A stretch of DNA of 64,000 nt from Hymenobacter cyanobacteriorum (GCF_022631375.1 NZ_JALBGC010000002.1:682001-746000); one strand, 5' to 3'. Shown: positions 16,898-27,068, counted from the first letter of the stretch. Made by a program: numbers and translations. Notes: generated by a model from the sequence alone, not told the origin.

Positions 16898-18379
16898 CTA
16901 TGCCCTGTCTTCGGTGCTGCTCATGCGCTTGCCGAACAGGAAGTATACGGGCAGGCCCAACGCCACCAGGCCCAGGCCGCGGCGCGAGAACTCGGCCGTG
17001 TCGGGCGCCACGAGCAGGATGACGCAGAAGGCGCTGGCCAGCAGCACGTAGAGGCCCGGCAGCACCGGGTAGCCCCAGGCGCGGTAGGGACGGGGGGCGT
17101 CGGGCCGGGTGCGGCGCAGCACGAAAATGCCGATGATGGTGACGACGTAGAACAGAATTACAGCAAACATCACGTAGTCGAGCAGCTGGCCGTAGCTGCC
17201 GCTGAGGCAGAGCAGGCAGGCCCACAGGCACTGGGCCCACAGGGCGCGGCCGGGCACGCCGGCCCCGTTCAGGCGGGCCAGGCTGGGGAAGAACAGGCCG
17301 TCTTTCGCCATTGCAAAGTAGGCGCGGGCGCCGCTGAGGATGATGCCGTTATTCGCGCCGAAGGTGCTGAGCATGATGAGTACGGCCATCACGTAAGCGC
17401 CGGCTTTGCCGAGCATTGACTCGGCCACGGCGGTGGCCACGCGGTCGTCGGTGGCGTACTGAATGCCGCGGCCGGCCAGCGTGGCGGCCTCGGGCGAGCC
17501 GTGCAGGGGCAGCACCAGCAAATACACAATGTTGATGAGGATGTAGAGGGCCGTGACGATGGCCGTGCCGATGGCCATGCTGCGCACCAGCGTGCGCTCG
17601 GGGTTCTGGATTTCCTCGCCCGCGAAGCCGATGTTGTTCCACGAATCCGACGAAAACAGCGAGCCCGACATGGCCATGCCGATGGCAATAACCAACGCGC
17701 CTCCGCTGATGGGAACTGGAGCGGCGCTTACGCCCGGGGCCGGGTAGCGGGTGGCGTTCCACAAATCGTGGAAGTTGGCCGCGATGGCTTCGTGGTTGAT
17801 GCCGAGCGCCACGCCGAATATGATGAGCAGGGCCAGCGCGATGAGCTTGGTGCTGCCCAGCACGTTCTGGATGAGCTTGCCGGTGCGCACGCCCTGCGCG
17901 TTGAGGGCCGTGATGCCAATGATGAGGGCAATGGCCAGCAGCTGCACGCTGCTGAACTCGAAGCTGCCGGCGTGGAACAGCACGTTTTTCACGCTGAAGT
18001 AGGGCAGCAGCACGCCGGTGAACTTGGCGAAGGCCACGGCCACGGCCGCGATTACGCCAGTCTGGATGACGAGAAACAGCGTCCAGCCATATAGAAAGGC
18101 CGTAAGGCGGCCGAAAGCTTCGCGCAGGTACACGTACTGCCCGCCCACTTTGGGGAACATGCTGGCCAGCTCGCCGTAGCTGATGGCCCCGGCCATGGTG
18201 ATGAAGCCGGTGAGCAGCCACACCACCAGCAGCCAGCCGGCGCTGCCCACCTGCCGGGCAATGTTGCCCGACACGATGAAGATGCCCGAGCCAATCATGC
18301 TGCCCGTGACGAGCATAATGGCATCGAAAAGATTGATAGCGCGCTTAAAATGCGGCTGGTCGGGTTGGGGTTCGGTCAT
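16898..18379 (-). CDS. APC-family amino acid permease
   Basis: About 493 residues with roughly 12 transmembrane helices. The first helix carries the APC signature MLVTGSMIGSGIFIV (about residues 20-34), containing the unwound GSGIF segment for substrate binding. ISYGELASMFP, GQYVYLREAFG and SDSWNNIGFAGEEIQNPERT match the LAT/SteT-type amino acid exchangers. It imports or exchanges amino acids across the inner membrane; the specific substrate is not readable. The in-frame extension to 18442 overlaps a terminator, so ATG 18379 is chosen. Confidence 0.9.
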   Translation of the reverse strand: MTEPQPDQPHFKRAINLFDAIMLVTGSMIGSGIFIVSGNIARQVGSAGWLLVVWLLTGFITMAGAISYGELASMFPKVGGQYVYLREAFGRLTAFLYGWTLFLVIQTGVIAAVAVAFAKFTGVLLPYFSVKNVLFHAGSFEFSSVQLLAIALIIGITALNAQGVRTGKLIQNVLGSTKLIALALLIIFGVALGINHEAIAANFHDLWNATRYPAPGVSAAPVPISGGALVIAIGMAMSGSLFSSDSWNNIGFAGEEIQNPERTLVRSMAIGTAIVTALYILINIVYLLVLPLHGSPEAATLAGRGIQYATDDRVATAVAESMLGKAGAYVMAVLIMLSTFGANNGIILSGARAYFAMAKDGLFFPSLARLNGAGVPGRALWAQCLWACLLCLSGSYGQLLDYVMFAVILFYVVTIIGIFVLRRTRPDAPRPYRAWGYPVLPGLYVLLASAFCVILLVAPDTAEFSRRGLGLVALGLPVYFLFGKRMSSTEDRA

Positions 18380-18410
18380 AGATTCAGTTAAATTTTTGCC
18401 AAAGAAACGG

Positions 18411-18437
18411 AAAAGGCCCGCCGTGAACGGCAGGCCT
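18411..18437 (-). terminator. terminator after the NTF2-like lipoprotein gene
   Basis: AGGCCCGCCG (18414-18423) and CGGCAGGCCT (18428-18437) form a stem with a TGAA loop. On the minus strand a short T run follows. It lies just past the stop of the lipoprotein gene at 18461. Confidence 0.7.
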
Positions 18438-18460
18438 CGCAAAATGCAGCGCGTTTGGTG

Positions 18461-19000
18461 CTAAAACTCGCTGCGGTCGTACCAGCTACGCATGCGCCAG
18501 GGGTCGGTGCGGTGCTTGCGCACGAGCACCAGCCGGGCCGTGCCGGAGCCGGAAAACCGCTCGTTGTCGCGCTGCTCAATGCTAAGCAGGAAGGAGCGCT
18601 CCACGGTGGCCAACGTGTCGGAGGTCAGCGTGTCGGAGCTGGGCAGGTACTGCGTCCACTGCAGGTTGGTGGAGCGGGCGGCTTTGAAAAGGCGATAGGT
18701 GGTGTTGGCATCCACGTCGCGCGTCCAGGAACGGTCGACGTTGGCGGCGAAGTCGCGGTAGGTGAAGCGGAAGTTGGGGGCCAGCAGTTGGCCGTAGAGC
18801 GTGGAATCGCGCAGCTGGTAGCTGGCCCGGAAGCGGTCGAAGAAGCCGCGCACATAGAGCGGGTTGCCCAGCAGTTCGTTCTGGTCGGCCGGCACCTGGT
18901 CGAGGGCGGGGGCGAAGGGGTTGCAGGCCGGCACCGCGAGCAGCAGGCCGATGGCGGCCAGGAGCAAAGTGGAAAAAGAGGGGCGCGGCAACGGCTTCAT
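18461..19000 (-). CDS. lipoprotein, paralogue of the next gene upstream
   Basis: 179 residues. Signal peptide with lipobox AVPAC (Cys near residue 26). The mature domain has an initial helical part, then DSTLYGQLLAPNFRFTYRDF, and ends with TARLVLVRKHRTDPWRMRSWYDRSEF. This pattern, ending with a strand carrying WRMRSWYD, is what one sees in NTF2-like SnoaL-type cone domains. The neighbour at 19170-19742 has the same layout (YRFVPDP, RLLLRRRNNEWRIVAWRDQ). Probably attached to the outer or inner membrane. Function unknown. Confidence 0.75.
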   Translation of the reverse strand: MKPLPRPSFSTLLLAAIGLLLAVPACNPFAPALDQVPADQNELLGNPLYVRGFFDRFRASYQLRDSTLYGQLLAPNFRFTYRDFAANVDRSWTRDVDANTTYRLFKAARSTNLQWTQYLPSSDTLTSDTLATVERSFLLSIEQRDNERFSGSGTARLVLVRKHRTDPWRMRSWYDRSEF

Positions 19001-19042
19001 ATTGAAAGCGAAATATACGTAGTTTGGTTGAGGTTTTTGCCT

Positions 19043-19152
19043 TTTCTGTCATCCTGAGCGGAGCGAAGGACCTTATCACAGCTGAGCCGTTGGAATTACT
19101 GCAAACAGTTCAGCCGTGGTAAGGTCCTTCGCCCCGCTCAGGATGACAGAAA
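19043..19152. repeat. long inverted-repeat element (GTCATCCTGAGC arms)
   Basis: Arms 19043-19075 and 19120-19152 are 33 bp with one mismatch (TTTCTGTCATCCTGAGCG outer part, GAAGGACCTTA inner part). The spacer contains ATTACTGCAAA, also present in the element at 22626. It lies between two tandem paralogous lipoprotein genes. Confidence 0.9.
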
Positions 19153-19169
19153 ATAAATACCCAACGCCC

Positions 19170-19742
19170 TCAATGCGAGCTGAAATACTTCTTCAAATCC
19201 GTCCAGCAGAGGGCGGGAGAAGTGCGCTGGTCGCGCCAGGCCACAATGCGCCACTCGTTGTTGCGGCGGCGCAGGAGGAGACGAATATTGCCCTGGAGCA
19301 GGCCGGCATGGAAGGCTGTGTCCGTCTGGGTGATGCGGAGCTGATATAAAGCTGATACTTCGGCCGAGTCGGTGGTGTAGAGCTGGTCGCGCCGGCCGCT
19401 GAGGGTGAGCGTGTTGTTGGCGGTGGCGGGCGTGCGGCGGCGCAGGCTGCTGAAGTAGGTGGTTTCGTCGGGCACGCTCCAGTTAGCAAACAGGGCGGGC
19501 GACGAGCCGGCGCTGGTAGGGTCGGGTACGAAACGGTAGTCGGGGCCGCTGAAGGTGCGCTCGTAGTTGGCCACGTTTACGTGCTGCACGGCGGTGGTGA
19601 AGTTGGCCAGCAGAATATCAATCTGGGTGGGCTGAATCCACTCGCTGGCGGCGGCGGCGGGCTCGGGCTCGCGCAGCTGGAAGCAGGCCGGCAGGGCCAG
19701 CAGCGGGAGTAGGGCCAGAAGTTTTCGATGTTTAGCAGCCAC
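19170..19742 (-). CDS. lipoprotein, paralogue of the gene downstream
   Basis: About 190 residues from GTG 19742, giving a clean signal peptide (KLLALLPLLALPAC) with the lipobox Cys near residue 20. ATG 19817 would add an unlikely Cys-rich N-terminus that crosses the neighbouring promoter. The mature domain resembles the downstream lipoprotein: NYERTFSGPDYRFVPDP, DETTYFSSLRRRTP and IRLLLRRRNNEWRIVAWRDQ. Read as an NTF2-like domain. Its C-terminus is longer, ending TDLKKYFSSH. It is divergent from the 919-residue envelope protein gene. Confidence 0.75.
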   Translation of the reverse strand: MAAKHRKLLALLPLLALPACFQLREPEPAAAASEWIQPTQIDILLANFTTAVQHVNVANYERTFSGPDYRFVPDPTSAGSSPALFANWSVPDETTYFSSLRRRTPATANNTLTLSGRRDQLYTTDSAEVSALYQLRITQTDTAFHAGLLQGNIRLLLRRRNNEWRIVAWRDQRTSPALCWTDLKKYFSSH

Positions 19743-19795
19743 GCAGCAAGATAAGCACGACGGGCCGCCGCGCCCAGGCTCCGGCCGGCGGTTCG

Positions 19796-19803
19796 TACTT
19801 TCG
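19796..19803 (+). promoter_or_regulatory. putative -7 promoter element of the 919-aa protein gene
   Basis: TACTTTCG, a common variant of TAnnTTTG in this window, 29 bases before the ATG at 19833. Confidence 0.4.
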
Positions 19804-19832
19804 CCGCCCGACTCCACTGCTCCATCCTCCGC

Positions 19833-22592
19833 ATGTCCCGAAAGCTTCTGGCGTTACTCACCGCGCTGCTGCTGCTCCTGAGCCTGGCCACATACGTGTA
19901 TTACCGCCGCACCCTGGCGGCCGTGCCCGTCGACCCCTACGCCCTGGTGCCCGACGATGCCGTGTTCGTGCTCTCGACCCACGACCACCCCGCCCTGGTG
20001 CGCCACCTGCAGGAAACCGAGCTCTGGGACAACCTCACGGCGGTGCGCTATTTCCAGCAGGCGGCCGGGCACCTGGCACTAGCCGACAGCCTGGCCGGCG
20101 GCAACGCCCGGCGCCGCAACGCATTGCTCAACCTGCTGGGCCACAAATTGGTCATCACCTCGGTGCACGTGACGGGGCCGGGCGAGTTCGACGTGCTGTA
20201 CCAGGTGCCGCTGAGCCGCGTGACCGAGTACCGGCAGGTGCGCGGCCTGCTCGAAACCCTGGGCCGCGACCCCCGCTACCGCCTCAGCACCCGCGACTAC
20301 GAAGACCAGGAACTGACCGTCCTCACCGAGCAGCGCACCGAGCACAGCCTCACCGTGCTCAACTACCGCAACCATCTGGTATTAAGCACCAACGAGGCCC
20401 TGGTAGAAGCCGTGGTGCGCCGCCTGGCCCATCCCGACGCGCCCACCGTGCAGGCCGCCTTTTCTTCAACCGACCTGCTGCGCGTGCCCGGTACCGATGC
20501 CACGCTGCTGGTGAACTACCGCCGCCTGCCGCAGTTTTTCGACGTGCTGTTTCGGCCCGAAGCCCACGGTACGTTCGACCAGCTGGCCGGCCTGGTGTCG
20601 CAGGGTTTGCTGAGCGTGAAGCTGGCCGGCACCCGCGCCCAGATGCAGGGCTTCTCGAACCCCGAAACGGCCAATGGCACCTTGCAAGCCCGCCTGCGCG
20701 GCCAGCCGGCCCAGCCGCTAGCCCTGAGCGCGGTGCTAAGCGTGCGCACGGCCATGCTGGTGCACCTGGCCGCCAGCCCGGCCCGCACCTGGCCTACGCC
20801 GGCCAGCGCCCGGCCCGATTCGCTGGGCCGCAATGCCGCGCTCGATAGCCTGCGGGCCACTTTCGGCGGCGAGCTGGCGGTGGCTTACCTGGCGGCGGCC
20901 ACGCCCGGCAGCCGGCCCGGGCGGCTGGCGCTGGTGCGCTGCCCCGATGCCGCCCGCACGGCCAGTTGGCTGGCCCGCCTGCGCCGGCTCGATGGCAACT
21001 CGCCTGCTTTCACGCGGGTGGGGCCGTTTGAAATTCACCCCGTAGGCTTTGCCGAAGCCGACGTGCTGGGGCCGCTGCTGGGCACGGCTACACCGCGCAC
21101 GGCCGAGGTAACCTCCCGCGCCGGGGCGCTGGTGAACGGCTACTTCGTGCTGGCTGATGAATTGACCCTAAATGCCTACTTGGCCGATGTAGTGGCCGGC
21201 CACACCTGGGCGCAGTCGCCAGCACAGGTGGCTTTTTTGCAGGAAACCCTGCCGCGCGCCCGTCTTAGCGTGCTCATCGACACGCGCAACAGCTGGAACG
21301 CGCTGCTGGGCGTGCTCACGGAAGACCGCCGGGCGGGGCTGTTGCGCAACGAGGCCCTGTTCAAGCGCTTCCCCCAAATGGCTTTCCAGCTGCTGCCTGC
21401 CGAAAACGAGCGCAGTCCCGAAGCGCAATATTTCACCCAGCTATTGCTACGCCACCCGAATAACGGCCCCGCCACTACGCAGGCCGGCGGCGCGGCGGCC
21501 AACGGCCGGGTACTGGCTTTTCGACGGGCGCTGGTGGGGCTGCCCACGCTGCTGCCGGCCATGGGCACGCGGGTGCCGGCTGTGGTGGTGCAGGACTCGG
21601 CCCGCGTGCTGCACTACGTGAGTGCCGAAAACGCCGTGCTGTGGTCGGATACCCTGACCGGCCCGGCCGTGGGCCTGAGCCTGCTACCGGCCGGCGGCGG
21701 TGTACCGGGCGGCCTGCTGCTGGGGGCGGGCGCGCAGCTGCACCTACTGGCCGCCGACGGTGCCCCAGTACTGCCCTTCCCGCTGCACCTGCCTGATACT
21801 GTGCGCGTGGCCGACCTGCTGGCTGGCCCGGTTGCCGGGCAGCCCGCCCGCCTGCTGGCCACCACCGCCGGCCACCACCTGCTGCTGCTCGATGCCAAAG
21901 GCCACCTTTTCCCCGGCTGGCAGCCCAAGCGGCTCGACTTCCCGCTGGCCGGGCGGGCGGCGCTGCTGAACGTGAGCGGGCGCGACGTGGTGGTGGCGCC
22001 GCTGCAAAACGGCTACGTGTACGCCTTCGACGGGGCCGGCAACCTGCTGCCCGGCTTCCCGCTGAGCGTGGGGGCGCGGCTGGCCGGCGACATTTTCGCG
22101 CAGCCGGGCAGCACCCTCAGCCGCTCGCACCTCACGGTGGTGAACCAGCACGGCGAACTGGTTACGTTCACGCTCGGCGGCGACATTCTCAGCCGCAAGC
22201 GGGTGGCCACCTGGAGCCGCACGGCCCAGTTCCACCTCGTGGCCGACCCGCACGGCCGCTCCTTCGCCGTGGCGCGGGAGGACAACAACCAGCTCGACCT
22301 CTACCTGCCCACCCTCAACGACCCGTTGCTGACGCAAAAGTTTGTGACTTCGGGCGAGCGTGGCGTGCAGTGGTTCGATTTCGGCGGCGGCCGGCACCTG
22401 GTGGCCATCACCGAAACCGGCCCCGGGCAGGTGTTTCTCTACGATGCGCGCGGCTGGCTGCTGGGGCGCGAGGCCCTGCCCAGTACCGGCACCGGCGTGG
22501 GCCTGAGCTACGACGCCACCACCGACAGCTACCAGCTGGTCCGCATCGTGGGCCGCGAGCTGCGCCGCACCGAGTTGAAGGTGGGGCTGTGA
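19833..22592 (+). CDS. large envelope protein with DUF3352-like and propeller-like parts
   Basis: 919 residues. One N-terminal membrane helix (LLALLTALLLLLSLATYVYY) anchors the protein. Residues about 35-480 contain VPDDAVFVLSTHDHPALVRHLQETELWDNL and repeated small domains reminiscent of DUF3352-type proteins of Bacteroidota. Residues about 580-915 have repeated blocks of the kind VLPFPLHLPD, LFPGWQPKRLDFPL, LLPGFPLSVGARLAG and VFLYDARGWLLGREALP, which look like blades of a PQQ- or VCBS-like beta-propeller. Probably periplasmic. No enzyme motif is seen. The domain names are tentative. Confidence 0.7.
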   Translation: MSRKLLALLTALLLLLSLATYVYYRRTLAAVPVDPYALVPDDAVFVLSTHDHPALVRHLQETELWDNLTAVRYFQQAAGHLALADSLAGGNARRRNALLNLLGHKLVITSVHVTGPGEFDVLYQVPLSRVTEYRQVRGLLETLGRDPRYRLSTRDYEDQELTVLTEQRTEHSLTVLNYRNHLVLSTNEALVEAVVRRLAHPDAPTVQAAFSSTDLLRVPGTDATLLVNYRRLPQFFDVLFRPEAHGTFDQLAGLVSQGLLSVKLAGTRAQMQGFSNPETANGTLQARLRGQPAQPLALSAVLSVRTAMLVHLAASPARTWPTPASARPDSLGRNAALDSLRATFGGELAVAYLAAATPGSRPGRLALVRCPDAARTASWLARLRRLDGNSPAFTRVGPFEIHPVGFAEADVLGPLLGTATPRTAEVTSRAGALVNGYFVLADELTLNAYLADVVAGHTWAQSPAQVAFLQETLPRARLSVLIDTRNSWNALLGVLTEDRRAGLLRNEALFKRFPQMAFQLLPAENERSPEAQYFTQLLLRHPNNGPATTQAGGAAANGRVLAFRRALVGLPTLLPAMGTRVPAVVVQDSARVLHYVSAENAVLWSDTLTGPAVGLSLLPAGGGVPGGLLLGAGAQLHLLAADGAPVLPFPLHLPDTVRVADLLAGPVAGQPARLLATTAGHHLLLLDAKGHLFPGWQPKRLDFPLAGRAALLNVSGRDVVVAPLQNGYVYAFDGAGNLLPGFPLSVGARLAGDIFAQPGSTLSRSHLTVVNQHGELVTFTLGGDILSRKRVATWSRTAQFHLVADPHGRSFAVAREDNNQLDLYLPTLNDPLLTQKFVTSGERGVQWFDFGGGRHLVAITETGPGQVFLYDARGWLLGREALPSTGTGVGLSYDATTDSYQLVRIVGRELRRTELKVGL

Positions 22593-22625
22593 GTGGTGAA
22601 GTGATGGATAGGCGGAGTGATAATG

Positions 22626-22722
22626 GTCATCCTGAGCGCAGCGAAGGACCTTATCGCGTCCGCGCCGTTTGGATTACTGCAAATTCTCGCGTGATAAGGT
22701 CCTTCGCTGCGCTCAGGATGAC
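22626..22722. repeat. long inverted-repeat element (GTCATCCTGAGC arms)
   Basis: Arms 22626-22655 and 22693-22722 are perfect 30-bp inverted copies. Both the arms and the spacer word ATTACTGCAAA match the element at 19043-19152, so the two are copies of one family. It lies between the 919-aa protein gene and nadR. Confidence 0.9.
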
Positions 22723-22750
22723 AGTTACTTTCACCTAATCCTAACCCAAC

Positions 22751-23791
22751 ATGCCCAAAATCCCTCGCATCGGCCTCGTCGTGGGCAAGTTCTGGCCGCC
22801 GCACCGGGGCCACCAGCTGCTGCTCGAAACGGCTGCCGCGCAGGTGGCCGAGCTGCTGGTGCTGGTGTATGCCAACCCGGACTCGCCCGCGCACCCGGCG
22901 GCCGAGCGCGCCCAGTGGCTGCGCGAGCTGTACCGGGGCGACGAGCTGGCCGACGGCCCGCGCATTGGCCCCACGCCATTGCGCATCTTCGCCCTCTCAG
23001 CCGAAACCGACGGCGTGCCACCCGACGCGGTCGACGACGACACCCAGCGCGAGTTTGTGCGGCAGTGGCTGGCCCGGCAGGGCCTGCACGTTGATGTCGT
23101 TTTCAGCAGCGAGGACTACGGGCCGGGCTTTGCGGTGCACCTGGGCGTGCCGCACGTAGCGGTAGATAATGCCCGGGCGCGGGTGCCCATCTCGGGCACG
23201 CGGGTGCGGGCCGATGCGGCTGGCGCGGCGGCGTACCTGCACCCGCTGGTGGCGGCGCAGCTGGGCGTGGTGCCGCCCGCGCCGGTGCCGCGCATAGTAT
23301 TCCTGGGAGCCGAAAGCAGCGGGAAATCGACCCTGTGCGCGGCGTTGGCCGAAGCCTGCGGCACGGTGTGGGTGCCCGAGTACGGCCGCACCCTGCACGA
23401 GCAAAAAAACGGTAATCTGGAATACGAGGACCTGCTCTACATTGCCCGCCGCCACGCCGAGCTGGAGGACGAAGCCGCTGCCCAGGCCCGCGGCGTGCTG
23501 TTCTGCGACACCAACGCGGCCACCACGGCGCTGTATTCCTACTACTATTTCCACCGCTGCGACCCGACCCTGCGGGCCATGGCGGCGGTGTGCGGGCAGC
23601 GCTACGCCCACACCTTCGTATGCGCGCCCACCGTGCCCTTCGAGCAGGACGGCTGGCGTGGCCCCGAGGCGCTGCGCAGCTTCCAGCACGGCATGATATT
23701 GATGCAGCTCGACTACTTCAATATTCCCTACACGCTGGTGGAGGGCACGGTGCAAGAGCGGGTGGCGCAGGTGCGGGCGGCGCTTAAATAA
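22751..23791 (+). CDS. nadR: NadR-like NMN adenylyltransferase / ribosylnicotinamide kinase
   Basis: 346 residues with two domains. Residues about 5-170 are a nucleotidyltransferase of the NadR type, with GKFWPPHRGHQLLLETA and the ISGTRVRAD motif. Residues about 180-346 are a kinase domain with P-loop FLGAESSGKST and then VPEYGRTLHEQ, FCDTNAATTALYSYYYF and PFEQDGWRG, all typical of NadR. The N-terminal HTH of the enterobacterial repressor is absent, so this form is an enzyme only, making NAD from nicotinamide riboside/NMN. Its last 8 bases overlap the end of the convergent LuxR-type gene. Confidence 0.92.
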   Translation: MPKIPRIGLVVGKFWPPHRGHQLLLETAAAQVAELLVLVYANPDSPAHPAAERAQWLRELYRGDELADGPRIGPTPLRIFALSAETDGVPPDAVDDDTQREFVRQWLARQGLHVDVVFSSEDYGPGFAVHLGVPHVAVDNARARVPISGTRVRADAAGAAAYLHPLVAAQLGVVPPAPVPRIVFLGAESSGKSTLCAALAEACGTVWVPEYGRTLHEQKNGNLEYEDLLYIARRHAELEDEAAAQARGVLFCDTNAATTALYSYYYFHRCDPTLRAMAAVCGQRYAHTFVCAPTVPFEQDGWRGPEALRSFQHGMILMQLDYFNIPYTLVEGTVQERVAQVRAALK

Positions 23792-24452
23792 GGTTAAACG
23801 CCCTCGCATATTGGCCCAAATCGAAGCTGCTGCTGGCCCCGAGCTTCTGGCGGATGTTGCGGCGGTGGGTGTCGGCGGTTTGGGCCGAGATGTGGAAGGC
23901 GGCCGCAATTTCCTGCGAGGTGTGGCCCAGGGCCAGGCAGCCCAGCACCTCGCGCTCGCGGGTGGTGAGGCTGGCAAAGGTGGCCGAGTGCTCGCGCAGG
24001 AAGGTGTTTTCGTCGAGCAGCCGCTGCACCTTGGCGGTGAGGTGGCTTTTGGGGTCGATGGGGCACGCGAAAGACATGATGAGCAAGGGGCGGCCAGCGG
24101 CATCCTGGGCCAGCACCCGCACCGTGCTCAGGTACCAGGCAAAGCTGCGGTTGGGGCCGGTGCGCACCTGCTGGAAAAACGTGACGGCGTAGCTCAGGTC
24201 GTTGCGTTCCAGCAGCTCGGTTACTTTCGGGATGTACTCGTGGGCTTCTTCGGCATTAAAAAAAACGGGGTGGTAGTTTTCGCCCAGGGCCTGCAGCTCC
24301 TCCATGGTCGTGTCGAGCTCCTGCAGGCCCCGGTTCGACATGTACAGCACCCGGCGGGCATCGCCGGTGAGCACGATAACCGCCCCGGGATATTGGTCGG
24401 CAAAAGTGGCAATCTCGGCTATTCGGGCAGTAATGAGTTGTTCATCAATCAT
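23784..24452 (-). CDS. LuxR-family transcriptional regulator with PAS-like sensor domain
   Basis: 222 residues. Residues about 15-135 have a PAS-like order (GAVIVLTGDARRVLYMSNRGLQELDTTMEELQALG ... FAWYLSTVRVLAQDAAGRPLLIM). The C-terminal GerE/LuxR HTH is clear: LTTREREVLGCLALGHTSQEIAAAFHISAQTADTHRRNIRQKLG (about 162-206). There is no receiver domain and no phospho-acceptor. Signal and targets unknown. It is tandem downstream of corA but behind a terminator. Confidence 0.85.
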   Translation of the reverse strand: MIDEQLITARIAEIATFADQYPGAVIVLTGDARRVLYMSNRGLQELDTTMEELQALGENYHPVFFNAEEAHEYIPKVTELLERNDLSYAVTFFQQVRTGPNRSFAWYLSTVRVLAQDAAGRPLLIMSFACPIDPKSHLTAKVQRLLDENTFLREHSATFASLTTREREVLGCLALGHTSQEIAAAFHISAQTADTHRRNIRQKLGASSSFDLGQYARAFNLI

Positions 24453-24595
24453 GAAAGAATGAGCGTATTCTGCCGAAAGAAATGAAAAGCTGATTAATCG
24501 AGATATATCGAAATTTCAGCTCGGGCAAGATAGTGAGCGTTTGATGAAGACCCGGGAATTGGCGGTAAAAAACACGTGGTTGCTCCATTTCGACC

Positions 24596-24632
24596 AAAAA
24601 AAAGAAGTCCCGGCGGAGCGGCCGGGACTTCT
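24596..24632 (-). terminator. terminator after corA
   Basis: AGAAGTCCCGGC (24603-24614) and GCCGGGACTTCT (24621-24632) form a perfect 12-bp stem. On the minus strand it is followed by a run of eight T. It ends corA, which stops at 24659. Confidence 0.9.
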
Positions 24633-24658
24633 CGAAAACAGCACCCAACGGGCCTCGT

Positions 24659-25864
<1,206 letters not shown>

Positions 25865-25964
25865 GCGAAAAGCGGAGAGTGCGAAGAAGCAATGTTGCCC
25901 CCTACGCATGGCGGGCCGATGAAGATGTGCACGCCGGCACTAGCCGAACGGAGCCGCCGTGCCG

Positions 25965-25972
25965 TACTTTGC
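25965..25972 (+). promoter_or_regulatory. putative promoter element upstream of the acetyltransferase-like gene
   Basis: TACTTTGC resembles the TACTTTTG/TACTTTCG elements of this window. A transcript starting a few bases later would favour the TTG starts at 25996 or 26011 for the gene below. Confidence 0.35.
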
Positions 25973-25995
25973 CGGAAAAGGCAGTGCCAGCAGGT

Positions 25996-27006
25996 TTGAA
26001 AAGTACGGATTCTTTGGTTGCGGAAGCTACAGCCGGCGCGGGCACGGCGCTGGGCGTGTGGCTGGCCCCGCACGGCCCGGCCGGCCCGCCGCTGCCCCGG
26101 CTGCCGCTGGCGTTCGAGCCGTTTCTGTATCTGCGGCCGACGCATCTGGCGTTGGCCCCGCAGCCCGGCCCGGGCTTCAGCGCCTACCTCGAAGACGCGG
26201 CCGCCGGCCGCACCCTGGCCCAGCTGCACGTGCACTACAACCCGGTCACCGGCCTGGCCCGCAGCCCCGCGCAGGCCCCGTTCGGAGCCGTGCAGTTGGC
26301 CCCGGGCCTGGGCCGGGGGGGCCTGCACCAGCTGCTCGACGCCGCCGAAGCCGAACTGCGCCGCCTGGGCATTGAGCAACTGGCCATGCGCGGCTACCCC
26401 TTCGCCTACGACCCCGCCGGGGCCGCCACCCTGGCCGAAGCGCTGCGCCAGCGCGGCTACCGCGTGGCCCTGGCCGAGCAGAACTATCACCTCGACCCGG
26501 CGCGCGACTACGAAGCCCACCTGCACCCCTCGGAGCGCCGTCGGCTGCACAAGTGCCGCCGCGCGGGCCTGTTCATCGAGCAGGAGCCGGCGTATTTGCT
26601 GCCGCTGGCCTACGAGTTCATTCAGCAGTGCCGGCAGGAGCGGGGGCAAACGCTGTCGCTGCCCCTGGAGCGGGTGCAGGAGCTGTTTCGGGCGTTTCCG
26701 CGCGAGCATTTTCTGTTCTCGGTGCGCGAGCCGGGCGGGGCTTGGGCGGCCCTCACAGTAGCCATTCAGGTGAGTTCGACGGTACTCTATAACTTCTATC
26801 CGGCCAGCCCCTTGCGCTGCAACAACCTGAGCCCGGTGGTGCTGCTGAACGAGGGCCTGCACGCTTTCGCCCGCGCCAGCGGCCTGACGGTGCTCGACTT
26901 GGGCACTTCGACGCTCGATAGCGGGCCAAACACGTCGCTGCTGCGGTTTAAGCGGCACCTAGGCGCAGTAGCGGGGCTGCGGCTGAGCTGGGAGAAAGCG
27001 TTTTAA
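25996..27006 (+). CDS. GNAT/FemAB-like acetyltransferase-type protein
   Basis: About 336 residues from TTG 25996; an ATG at 25879 is in frame, but its extension overlaps the corA 5' region and the promoter-like motif. The architecture resembles a duplicated GNAT fold, as in FemAB-type proteins. LDPARDYEAHLHPSERRRLHKCRRAGLFIEQEP (about 180-212) and LSPVVLLNEGLHAFARASGLTVLDLGTSTLDSGPNTSLLRFKRHLGA (about 280-326) are the most family-like parts. The last segment matches the end of many polysaccharide-cluster 'GNAT family' proteins. It precedes a flippase and a glycosyltransferase on the same strand, suggesting a role in decorating a surface glycan. Specificity unknown. Confidence 0.65.
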   Translation: MKSTDSLVAEATAGAGTALGVWLAPHGPAGPPLPRLPLAFEPFLYLRPTHLALAPQPGPGFSAYLEDAAAGRTLAQLHVHYNPVTGLARSPAQAPFGAVQLAPGLGRGGLHQLLDAAEAELRRLGIEQLAMRGYPFAYDPAGAATLAEALRQRGYRVALAEQNYHLDPARDYEAHLHPSERRRLHKCRRAGLFIEQEPAYLLPLAYEFIQQCRQERGQTLSLPLERVQELFRAFPREHFLFSVREPGGAWAALTVAIQVSSTVLYNFYPASPLRCNNLSPVVLLNEGLHAFARASGLTVLDLGTSTLDSGPNTSLLRFKRHLGAVAGLRLSWEKAF

Positions 27007-27068
27007 GGGCGACGGCAATGGCAGTTTTCCTTCTTGAAACGGAGGGGAGTTGCCGTTCTTTGCAGCCC

